64,000 bases of DNA from contig OY804577.1 of assembly GCA_963680875.1 (NCBI GenBank), forward strand, positions 101,815,906 through 101,879,905. The letters are read 5' to 3'. How positions within the stretch are numbered: position 1 is the first letter of the stretch; every line of letters begins with the position of its first letter. The notes under the pieces are model-generated. The model did no database searches. It saw only the letters and a program-made list of their open reading frames with translations, and had not been told where the DNA came from. This DNA is from Bathymodiolus brooksi (taxonomy: Eukaryota; Mollusca; Bivalvia; Mytilida; Modiolidae). Shown in pieces: positions 1 through 10,900 of this stretch. A program made the translations under genes and the position numbers.

Positions 1-178
1 CATCATCTGTCCACCTAACCTCTAGTACAGTTTTCAGGCTAGAATCCTTTTTTTACAGGACAAAAGGTATGAATATTTTCTGGATTTTTATTTTCTTCAA
101 CGTTTCAATAAATTACATGTTGTTTTACCTTTTTGTGAAATTTCGCATATATACACATATATCTTACTCTCTTTACAA

Positions 179-435
179 GGGCCTGGGTGGCTCAATGAGT
201 TAGGTTGTTGGATTACCTAACAACTCGTTCAAGCCTATTACCAATACGACGTGGGTTTGCACCCAGCTTTTTGTAAATTACAAAAAGGGTGCACTCGACT
301 CGCAGCCGCAAGTGATAAAGTTTACCAGTTGCTTGCCCATGGTCGGTGGTTCTCTCCGGGTACTCCGGCTTCTTCCACCACTAAAACTGGTCGTCATGAT
401 ATAGCTGAAAGTGGCGTTAAACACAAAAAAATAAA
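179..435 (+). repeat. tRNA-derived SINE, family A
   Basis: A tRNA-like head contains an A-box-like TGGCTCAATGAG near 188 and a B-box-like region near 250-262. The body has a conserved stretch (GATAAAGTTTACCAGTTGCT) and the tail reads GATATAGCTGAAAGTGGCGT, then an A-rich end. An almost full second copy lies at 44105-44375, and related copies occur at 8215, 9290, 56735, 58500, 60040 and 60400. The short ORF here is part of the SINE and is not a gene. Assignment rests on the repeated structure and the Pol III boxes. Confidence 0.8.
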
Positions 436-668
436 ATCAATACTCTCTTTACAGTTTTTAAACTAGGTGTTTTATTTTACAGAATATTACCACTTATTCC
501 AAAGGTGCATATGCCATCAGGATTTTTTTCCCCATCAATTTTCGCATGGGGCATCATATGTGTCTTAGAGATACAGCAATTGTATAAGTAACAAATCAGT
601 TTGCACATTTCTGGTGTCCAAGAATTATTTGGGACATGCTTCAGTCTCTTTTTAATTGATGATTTCAG

Positions 669-3070
669 TCTCAGAAAATTACTAGAAGAGATGGAAAAAC
701 TAGGAGGAATTGAGGAATGCCCTACAGATTACAACCAAATTAAGATCAAGTTTGTGAATCCATCACAGACAGAATCTCAACTTTACATTACCTTCACATT
801 GTGTCATGATTCAGTTGGAGATGTCAAACTAAACAATGTTGAGGTAAATTAGCTGTTAACTAACACACAGTATTGAGGTATAGTAACTGTCCATTGACAC
901 AGAGAATTGAGGTAAAGTAACTGTTAACTAACACAGTATTAAGGTAAAGTAAATGTTAACTAACACACAGTATTGAAGTAAAGTAACTGTTAACTAACAT
1001 ACAGTGTTGAGGTAAAGTGACTGGTAACTAATACACAGTATTGAAGATAAGTAACTGTTAATTATAAACACACAGTATTGAGGTAAAGTAACTGTTAACT
1101 AACACACAGTATTGAGGTAAAGTAACTGTTAACTAATACACAGTATTAAGGTAAAGTAACTGTTAACTAACACACAGTATTGAGGTATAGTAACTGTTCA
1201 TTGACACAGTATTGAGGTAAAGTAACTGTTAACTAACACACAGTATTGAGGTAAAGTAACCGTTAACTAACACACAGTATTGAGGTAAAGTAACTGTTAA
1301 CTAACACAGTATTGAGGTAAAGTAACTGTTAGCTAACACAGTATTGAGGTAAAGTAATTGTTAACTAACACACATTATTGAGGTAAAGTAACTGTTAACT
1401 AATACACGGTATTGAGGTAAAGTGACTGTTGGCTAACACACAGTATGGAGGTAAAGTAACTGTTTACTAACATAGTATTAAGGTAAAGTGACTAGTAACT
1501 AACACACAGTATTGAGGTAAAGTAACTGGTATTTAATTATGACACTGTTTGGGTGCTAGTAGATGTGTCTGGCCGAAACATGCTGAAATTGACATATTAT
1601 TCAACATATCATAAGTACTATTAGTCAGGATTTTTTTTTATATCAGGTAAGCATATGATTAGATGAGCGAGTGAGTGATTGTTGTTTAATGCCAAATGAG
1701 TAATTTTTCCACTATATCATTGTGAGAACATATTACATTTGATTAGAGGATAATGATGAATATTACACATTTGCATGACAATGAACATTTATATTTCAGG
1801 TAAACATATCATCATTACATTGTTCAGATTTGATAGAGAATGTTTTGAGGACAAATGATGTTAGATCATTCATCACTCAACTCAGGGATAGGTGGAATAC
1901 TTACTATCCTATTATGACAGAAATTGAGCAAGTTTCAGAAAGGTAATATATGACATATATCTTAAACATTTTATTTTCTATTTTCAGTCTGTGCCAAGAA
2001 CATTTGTACAAACAAGCCCTAAATGAAATGGTTTTTGGTAGACACTGTATTTAAATTTTGTATTCCAATTGTAAATAAATTACATATCATACCAGTAATT
2101 GTAAGTTTTGACTTATACAGACAGAGGGTATCAACATTGGTATTCCCACTGCCTTTTATCCTCTATAGAATAAGAAAATGTGGTCCAATGGGCCTTTTGT
2201 CATAATGTGCACTCCAAACTCTTTTACCCTCTGTTTGTAGGTCATATAGGTAAAGCTCACCATTTTATGTTTTGAAATTTATACTAATGGCAACATGTCA
2301 CCAACCTTTCTGAATAGCTCAAAGTGGGTTTTTTTTTCATTTCAGTCATGCTGTAGATTGGATTCAAGATGAGGGTCTTGTAAGGGTGTTGGTTGGCAAA
2401 GGAGGGACTGTTATGTTTACTCTGAAAATGCCCCCTGACTACCTCATCTCAGGGGACATCACTGTTGTCAATGCCAGTGGATTACCATCCAATATGTCAC
2501 TGGCAGATTCTATGGTATGTCTATACAAATTGTCCAGGTCATAAACATGTTGATTTTTCTTCTAATTTTGTATTGATTGTGACAAAAGTAACTGAAAGCA
2601 AGACAATATAAAAACCTTGGAAAATATTAATATTTACCTACTATTGATGAAGTTAATATTCAAAAGAATTTTGACCCTTTCTTTAAATCTCTACCAGGTG
2701 AACTCTTTATAATGAAGTAACACAAAAAACTTTTCTTGAAACAGTCTGTAGATTATGTGATTTAATGAAATACAGAAAAATTAATTACACCGAACCAAAA
2801 TCTTAATTGAAAGTGGGGTAACTGAATTTTTGCTCAATTTCCAATACCTGTACAATTGTTATACATTTGTATCAAATAAACCGAATATTCAGTTAGCGAA
2901 AGATTCCGATTAATACACAACAGATGTTTTTATATCAAAAGTAAACATTAATTATTTTTTGTTTTTTCGTCAAATGCTCAAATAAAGTTTTTCTGTTTCA
3001 GCCACCACTGGGATTCAAGAGACTTCAAGAATGGGTGGATTATTTAGAAGACAAGTTTGGAAAACCATGA
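669..3070 (+). CDS. 3' part of an unidentified multi-exon gene, possible RWD-fold protein
   Basis: Four exons join in consistent phase: 669-843 (ends phase 0), 1800-1942 (ends phase 2), 2346-2514 and 3002-3070 (stop TGA). Acceptors are TTTCAG or similar; donors are GAG|GTAAAT, AAG|GTAATA and ATG|GTATGT. An upstream acceptor near 622 is a weaker alternative 5' edge for the first exon, and the true start lies upstream of the window. The visible ~180 aa alternate beta-strand-like segments (NQIKIKFVNP, GTVMFTLKMP) with helices (LRKLLEEMEKLGG, FKRLQEWVDYLEDKFG). This helix-strand-helix order resembles RWD domains such as those in FANCL or the KNL1 C-terminus, but I cannot assign a family. The first intron is mostly minisatellite. 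Confidence 0.65.
844..1540 (+). repeat. 34-bp minisatellite starting at a splice donor
   Basis: About 20 copies of a ~34-bp unit (core AGTATTGAGGTAAAGTAACT) fill the intron after the exon ending at 843. The exon end and donor (ATGTTGAG|GTAAATTAGC) are themselves a diverged first unit, so the array grew out of the exon/intron junction. Units vary by small indels and substitutions such as GAGGTATAG and AAGGTAAAG. Nearly every unit keeps a donor-like GAG|GTAAAG. Confidence 0.9.
1675..1775 (-). repeat. SINE family B tail fragment
   Basis: The reverse complement of GTGATTGTTGTTTAATGCCA matches the 3' tail of SINE family B (full copy at 39485-39845). Only the tail is left, inside the intron before the exon at 1800. 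It is shared with copies at 4440, 10484 and 12930. Confidence 0.65.
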
Positions 3071-3168
3071 TTTGTTAGTCAAAATAACACTGCTTGAACT
3101 TACACGAAGAACAAAAAATTGTTGAATATATATTTTACTATGTGTACATATACTATTGAAAGGAAATA

Positions 3169-3961
3169 CAGTTGACTCTCGTTATCTCGAATTCGATGGG
3201 ACCATGGAAAAAATTTGAGTCCACTGCTGTTCGACTCAAGAGGAGCTACGAAAATACCAGAAGTGTAGTTCGTTTAACAACGAAAGGGAGACAACTCGAG
3301 CGAAATTTTGAAGAGCTAAAACCAGCAATGTCTCGATTCTCGGAACAATTTTAAGCTTATTCGATGTTTTTGTTGCTGTTTTTTCCCCTTTTATTACAAC
3401 TGTTAATTAAGAGTAACATTATTTCAAATCTCTCAAAATTATACATCTTCTTTAATCAAAATTAATTTCCGACAAATAATTCAATAGATAAAACGCTTCC
3501 GTTGTGTACTTTTCATAATCATTGATGCACGACGACCCAAGCGGCACTTATTATGAATCGATAATTTTTAATTATACACATCTAACCTGTGTCATAATAC
3601 CAAGCCATTTCAAATATTATCACTAATTAATTTGACAGATTGTGAAATAAACATGTGAAATAGCCTAAGGTAAAAATGTCAGTCAATGACCGGATGTTTC
3701 ACCTGTGATCCGATTTTAAGCCCAAGGTAATACACATGTTTTGACAGGTAAATTTGACTTATCAAATGTAAATAATATGGCTTTCTACATCTCGGGACCA
3801 AAACTTTTATTCGAGACAACCGAAATTTCGACTCATCCGAATTCGACTCAACAGGAGTCAAATTATATATATTTATACACAACGAAGTTCGGGACTTCGA
3901 TAAAAATTCGACTCAACCGGAAATTTGAGTCAACCAAGTTCGAGACAATGAGAGTCAAGTG
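3169..3961. mobile_element. Non-autonomous pogo/Tigger-like DNA transposon (MITE)
   Basis: Terminal inverted repeats begin CAGTTGACTCTCGTTATCTC at 3169 and end with its near-complement at 3937-3961. A TA dinucleotide flanks both ends (3167-3168 and 3962-3963), as expected for Tc1/mariner-pogo TA target duplication. Subterminal repeats of TTCGACTCAA type occur in both orientations. No transposase is encoded; the short ORFs inside are incidental. It lies about 100 bp after the stop codon of the preceding gene. Confidence 0.8.
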
Positions 3962-4440
3962 TACTTCATTAAAAGTATTTAAAAATCTTCTTATTGTTTT
4001 TTTAACATTATGGAAAACCATTTTGGTTGTGATGGGTCTTTTAATGGTCCTTTTCAGAATTGTATTCAACAGCCCTTACTCCATCTAAAATGGCCACAGT
4101 TACTAAAAAAAATTCTTCAAATGGCAAAGACTAAATCACCAAATAATTTTGTAAATAAATAATCTGACTGGAGATTAGTTTAAATATTCACAGGTGGCGC
4201 TGTTCTGTGAAGTAGCCTGGTCACATCAGCTACTGACAACATAAATTCTTTTGTGTTGTGTATATCATGTCTGCAAGTGCAAGCCAGATTTCAAATGCAT
4301 TTAGCAAAATACTACTAAATTGTTCCCCTCAAGAGAGACCATCCCTTTTTTAAGCCATTTTTTCATTGCACAAGGGGTGGCCTTTATAAGTGTGGGGAAC
4401 TCCTGTAAATATTTTATTCTGACTGCTATTAAAGCAAACC
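3962..4440. other. Intergenic DNA, nothing recognised
   Basis: AT-rich sequence between the MITE and a SINE. I see no exon, RNA gene or clear repeat. Confidence 0.5.
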
Positions 4441-4860
4441 CAGTGAGAGTGAATGATTGTTGTTTAACACCAAGTGAGCCATTTTTCATAGCTACATCAT
4501 GGCAAAAACAATTTGCTTTAATAGATGAGATGATGATGAAGTCTGTTTTGTACAAAGACAAACACTCTTAGATTTTTACAGCACTAAACAGTCAACTGAT
4601 GAACATATTGCTCCATTCAATTATATTATCTAGACTCTGAGCCAACCAGTCTTTACTCTTACTCCTTTATGCTGTATGTCTAGCTGAGAAGCAGCAAATA
4701 CAAATTTTATAGTCTTTGGTTTGACCTGGCTGGGGATCAGACCCATGATCATACCAACCAATAAACCATGGAGATGGTTAACAAATCCAGTCTGGTATTC
4801 TTCATATAGAACATGGTTATCTACCACATACTTCAAATGTATCATCTTTATAGAAGATTA
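4440..4860 (-). repeat. tRNA-derived SINE, family B
   Basis: Read on the minus strand, it has a B-box-like segment (complement of GGGGATCAGACCCATGATC near 4732-4750), the body motif AAAATTTGTATTTGCTGCTTC, and the tail complementary to GATTGTTGTTTAACACCAAG. The same order is seen at 39485-39845 (+) and 10484-10870 (-). Confidence 0.7.
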
Positions 4861-6290
4861 TCAGACAAAGCAGAGAAACCATAGTCATACCTAGAATTTT
4901 CCTGAACTAACCTAGTGTCTAAAGATAAATATACTGGGAATTATATAGTTAAACCTAACCTGTATAAACCAAACACTGAATTTTATGGAATCCTGAATAA
5001 ACTGTACTTTAAATATTGTCCCAATGTAGGAAATGTTTATTAATTTAACCTGTATAAATCATTAACCTGTCTGTTCCGAAAATAAAAACTGGTCCCAAGG
5101 AAGTTCAGTTTAGACAGGTTTCTCTGTACATAAGTACAAGAGACTAAAAAATAATTGTATCTTATTCTTCAGCTAGGAAAAGTTTAAATTGTATCTCATT
5201 CTTCAGCTAGGAAAAGTTTACAACATTATATTTGAACGACATAAACAAATACATCAAAATTTTATTATGTCATTGCATAATTCAATCATAAATAATATTA
5301 CATTTTTTTTTTTTTTTTTATTATTCAACATTAATTTCATTAAACTCTGTCACACTGCACTCAACATTACATTTATTACAGAGATGCCCATGAAATACTG
5401 ACATTTACAAGTGAAATATAAATAGATATTTCATCCAGTGAAATAAATACACATCATATTGTGTTGGTACAACTGTTTGTATTATGTTGACACAGTTGTG
5501 CAAATATCACTATGAGACGCATAGCGTGGAGTAGTGATGCGGTTTGCACAACTGATATGACAAGATACAAACAATTGTATCAATATATTTATGCATATAA
5601 TACGTTTATCTAACATTTGCATGGAGCATAAGATGGCAATCTTTTTAGCTTTCATAAATATATTTACTTTTTTAACAAATAACATTCTGAAATTCAAAAT
5701 ACATGTAGTGCTATGTCACGTCACTACATTCATTCAAAAGGTTCATTAATAAATCACTGTTCGATTACAGAACTGTTCTACATTTTTTGAGGGAGAAAAT
5801 ATTGAGCTGAAATGTAATTTTATATGATACAGTTCCCTTCAATATGAAATGTTACTATGAACTATTCCACAATGACAATTTGTATTGATGAACAAAGAGG
5901 TCATGGGGGTTTTCTGCGCATTCTAAGATGATGACGTCACACAATTAGAACCAACTAAAGTACATCTATATATGTGATACAAGGTTTATTATCAGATGAG
6001 TTGTATTGAATGGTTAAAGTCATGTGTTTCTATAGACTACATATTTAATGTTGGATAAAATTTCATATCAATAAATAAATACTATCGTTGATTGTTTTGT
6101 GAAAATGGATTTCTCAGCAATTTCGCATCAAAGACAAAGCCTCGGATGTGAGACACGATGAAAAGTCCACTTTCACAATAATGTCTGTCTCTACCTTCAC
6201 AACTACTGTTATTTTATATGTATCGCTCACTTGGTACTAAAAGAAGATATTTTTTTTTTTACTTTTGTCTATTGTAGAAGATGTATAATT
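4861..6290. other. Intergenic AT-rich DNA with a short tandem duplication
   Basis: No gene is supported. A ~33-bp unit containing ATTCTTCAGCTAGGAAAAGT is duplicated in tandem at about 5155-5220, and a poly-T run lies near 5303-5320. The ORFs here are short and AT-driven. Confidence 0.5.
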
Positions 6291-7400
6291 TGGCTTCCCA
6301 CAGACTTAAATCCTTATAAAGCGTTGGACCATTCATTGGTACAAAATTTAATCTTCATACACATATAACAATGCTGATTCATACCAAATACCATGGTATT
6401 TCTTTTTATGGTTCTTTAAGAAATGATTTTTTTTCTGCACTGTAGCATATTTTAAACATTGGATGCCAAGAGCTTGATCCGACTGGACCTTTGGGCTTTT
6501 ATCTGTGTAAGGTTGACTTTGCATATATGTTTTGCTCATACAAATCAATTTGTTTGTTCATGCAATAAAGATCTTTAAAACGTTTTTCCTTTGCAGCATA
6601 TGTTAAATTTTGGACACAAGAAGTAGGACTAGGAACCCACCAATCTTGCAGCCTCTATTTATACAATCTTGGATCCTTGTATCACCATTGTGTCTATTGC
6701 ATGTCTTTTGTCTAATCTAATGACGATGATTACAACCCGTGTCACCATTGTGTCTATTGCATGTCTTTTGTCTAATCTAATGACGATGATTACAACCCGT
6801 GTTTAATATTTGATTCCCAAGACTGTAAACTGAATTTGTGGTTTTTATTTGTATAAATTTGAATCTACGTAACACAATGCTACTTCATGACAAAAATAAT
6901 TGTATTTCTATTGCTAGATAATACAAAAAATATTAATTTATATGTTTACCAATTATAGTAAAATGTTGAATCCTAAGGATTTGGAGACTATATAAAAGAA
7001 CTTTCATTTACAAAAGGTTTTAATCTTCATATCACAATGATGCTTCCAAACGAATACAATTACATTCCTATTGCAGCATATATTAAACTTTGGACCTCCA
7101 GGGTGTGGACTCCATGAACCCTCTGGTCTTCATTTAAGCAAGCATACCATAAGAATAAATCTGGATTTTTTTTATATTTGATGTGTATGAAAAAAACCAT
7201 GTTTCCCTACTGCTGCATATGTTAAATTATGCACAGAACCCCTAGACCATAGGGCCTACATCTTTGCAAACTTGAATCTACATATGGTTCTTGCCATATC
7301 CATTACTGTCTCTAAATGACTTTGCCCCATTGCAGTATATAATAAACTTTGGACCCTTAATCTGAATTTACATTTTGCAATGGTGCTGAACTGAAGCATA
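6290..7400. repeat. Decayed ~150-bp tandem array
   Basis: A motif like TGCAGCATATGTTAAATTTT recurs at about 6442, 6593, 7072, 7210 and 7333. A second motif like AATCTTCATATCACAATG recurs at about 6350, 6669, 6863, 7022 and 7264. The alternation suggests a strongly diverged tandem repeat with a period near 130-150 bp. Within it, a 60-bp unit starting CACCATTGTGTCTATTGCAT is perfectly duplicated (6682 and 6742), a much younger event. Confidence 0.6.
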
Positions 7401-7479
7401 TTTCTATTTGTGGTTCTTGAGAAGACATTTATTTAAAGATTAATTAAATTTTCTCCCTTTTAGCCCCTCACAATAGTGG

Positions 7480-7660
7480 ATTACCTTCAAATGAACAATC
7501 TTCCCAAGGGTCATCCCTGCCAAATGTGTTACCATTTGGCCGAGCAGTTTTCATGAGAAGATTAAAATGGGAAAAAGTAAACAACGATGGATAGAGATGG
7601 GACGACATGCAAAGTGATGGCAAAAGCTTACTTGACCTTTGACCAGGTGAGCTAAACATT
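7480..7660 (+). repeat. Interspersed repeat fragment ending in CAGGTGAGCTAAA
   Basis: It contains GAAGATTAAAATGGGAAAAA, then GATGGCAAAAGCTTACTTGA and an end near CAGGTGAGCTAAA. Related text (AGAAGATTAAAATGTGAAAC, GATAGCAAAAGCT) occurs at the end of the repeat at 59115-59625. It is a partial dispersed element of unknown class. Confidence 0.5.
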
Positions 7661-7823
7661 TACATCTACTTCAAGGTTTTATATAATTAGGAGACAGATT
7701 TATAAAAGCAATAATTGCTTGTTTCTGAATCCTGTCTGTATTTACTATGTTTGATGTACTGTATATTCTGATTATTTTCTAAATCAATATTGTTTAAATT
7801 AAGGTTTTATATATGTCAGATTG

Positions 7824-7996
7824 TCAAGAAAAATACACTTTGACTTCAAATGGACAGAAATCTAAATCAGTATTGGATTGTCTGAAAAGTTGGGTATGTT
7901 GCCAAGCATTCTCTCCAGTTCCACCACTCAAATCAGCAGTAACTGTTATTTCCTCTTCTCCATCTAACTCATGTATTGTCTGCAAATCTGGATTAC
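7824..7996 (-). CDS. NGLY1: NGLY1 exon 5, end of PAW domain
   Basis: Terminal exon with acceptor TTTTTAG|GTAATCC and stop TGA at 7824-7826. It encodes the conserved PAW end, with [11 protein letters not shown] nearly identical to the vertebrate protein. It enters in phase 1, matching the donor of the exon at 9472. Confidence 0.93.
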
Positions 7997-10900
7997 CTAA
8001 AAATAAATTAAAATATTTCCTCATACATAAATGTTTGTTTACATTCCTAATATTATATAATTTTTTCTCTACTAATTTCATATGCTACGGTATATCTATG
8101 GGAATTAAAACATTTAACAAATAAGTTTTCAGATAGATGGTGGCTTACTTTATGCTGTTATCATTCGATTGTCTCTGTGTTGTAATGGTTAGTGCCAACA
8201 AAGATTTGGTGTTCAAGGCCTCGTTGAATCAAGGTTAGGGATTATGGTGCTTAATGCCACTTTCAACAATATTTAAGTTATATCGTGGAGGTCAGAGAAT
8301 ACCACTGACCTGTCGCATGTCACTGATTAACTTTATCACATGTTGTATCAAGTACACCTTGCCATGAATGGGGTTCAAACTCACAACATTACTATTAGTG
8401 GTGGCACTGATTGCACATTGAATCAGATATGCCATGTTGGAGCATACATTCAAAATATGCACTACACAAAACAATCTAAATAAAATGAGATTTTTGTTGT
8501 ATCTATTTTTCTTTTGTGATACACTAACATCTAACAACATCCTGTTTGGGGTCATGTCATGTAACCTTTCATTTATTATTGACCATCCAATCGCATCCAA
8601 GGCAGTAAAATATATTGACAAATCACACAACAGCTCTTTGCACATACTAAATTTTTATACCTTAAGATTCAGTAGGCTCAGTTGAAAATATGAACCCTGA
8701 CTTGACCCCATACAGGATGTCATTAGATATTAGTGTACACAATAGTTGGCCTGTCTGGTTTTTATTTAACTACTGGTACGAAAATGACATCATCACTAAA
8801 AGTGAAATTAAGATAAATTCCACATGTTCTACACTGTTATAAATTGGCACGTACATATTTGATTTAGTGGAATCTGGCTTAAAACTCAACGAGAAGAAAT
8901 TATTCGAAATAAAAATTTCAACTCGAAACGTTTTAGTGATAGGATCAAAAAATGAAAATTAAATATGAACTTGGTGTTCAAGAACAGGGAATTGAAATAT
9001 GTTTGCCATGTGGGCAACCAGACTAGTGATTTTCAGACGTCCACAGTCTAATATAACTAGTACTGGGGAGTGGGTGTCTCAGAGTAAATATATCTGTATC
9101 CTATATAGGTGGTTACAACTTATTTATTGTGACCGTTTTTGTGCATGACAGACTATTTCATATTTGTGCCCTACTCCTTCATCTCCTACATTGTGTAATA
9201 TTACATTTGTGTATACGGAAGGCAGTGTAAAATGACCAGCGTATGTGTGATAAATCTTTCTGATTTCCTTGCATCTTATATACTTACACCACTCAGGCTA
9301 GGTGTACTCGATACAACATTATTTGATAAAGTTTGTCACTGACTAGTGGCAGGTCAGTGGTTTTCGCAGGGTACTCCAGTTTCCTCTGCCAATAAAACTG
9401 ACCACCAGGATATAGCTGAAATATTGTTGAAAGTGGCATTAAACACCATTACCCTAACTCTATATACTTACCCTTTAACATTGCACATTTAGATTGACTA
9501 CACAATCTCCAAGCTACAACACCATTCTCATATACTGAACTACTAGTTTTAACTTCTAGCTTACTGATTTTCATACCTGTAAATTCATATAGTATAATAT
9601 ATTAGTATAAATTAATTTTTACAGGATATATATAAATATTGACAAATTTTGGGAGGTTATTTAAAAAAGACAAAATTAAACCTGTCAAAAGAAAAAGTTG
9701 ATAAACATGTATAATAATATAAAATAAATGTGATTATGATTGTAAAAATACAACACACAAAATACTTTTTCATTATTTTTTCAACCAAAAATTTGGACTG
9801 TTATAGCACATTTCATCTTTTTATAATGATATACAATGTAGCTGAAAAATTGCTGAGTTGGCGTTAAACAACAATCTTTTTATTTTGGTTAAAACTTAAG
9901 CCCGAAGGTCGATTTACTCTTTAAATGTGTAGAAAAATAGAACCTCTAACTGTTCTGTCAATACAATATTTATAAATTTTTCACTGTGATGTTTTGACCA
10001 GCACAGATTAGATATTTAATTTCTCTATTGGTTGACAAGGTATTAAATATCTGAAAATTTCCATATAACTGGAAGAAAATATTAACATAACAAATGTAGC
10101 TGTTGTCACCACATATAGTTTGATGTTTTGATTACCAGTACATGACTCACTACATTCAAATTAGGGGAAGTGACTTCTGTTTCAAAGAGTTAATGGAGAG
10201 AAGTGGAAGAAAACAGAAAGAAGTAGGGAGACTTCTGGGAGTAGTCAACTCTTTAATCACAATTTTAGCAACTGGTCTGGACTGGAGAGTTAGGAATTAC
10301 AAACAAATTTCGAAGAATCTAATTTTACATTTCAATTTTTATTATTTTTTCCCTAAAATAAATGTAGACTTCAGATTTATGAAAAAAAATCCAACTGACA
10401 CCTGAAATGATCAAACAGTTATATATATGGTTGCCTAGATACAATTTGGATTTGTTATTAATATATAATTTGTCATTAATGAGTGATTATTGTTTAATGC
10501 CAAGTGAGCAATTTTGCAAATGTCTCATGGGGAGAACAAGTTACATTCGATGAGATGATGATGTCCGCTTTGTAAAAACGTAGATATCAAATTTAATGTG
10601 CACAACACGTTTCTCGAATAACCTTCATCAGGTACGTTAATAAAAAAAAAAAATTGACACGTTTAGCTTGAATTTTATAGTGCTAGCTCACTGAAACAAC
10701 AGTCCAGACACATGATTCTGACAGCATTTTCTTTCACTCCTTAATAATGCAGGATTAGTGAAAAAGTAACAAATACTAATTCTATAGTCTTTAGTTTGAC
10801 CCGACTGGGGCTCGAACCCACGATCTAACATACTTGAGGTGAGCATGCAAACTGTTACACGACAGATACCGCTTTGTCATTAATGGTAATGTTTTATGTT

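Noticed and set aside
55..68. Possible 8-nt micro-exon GACAAAAG between TTTACAG and GTATGA
   Set aside because: Good splice-site look on both sides, but no way to test phase because upstream exons are outside the window.
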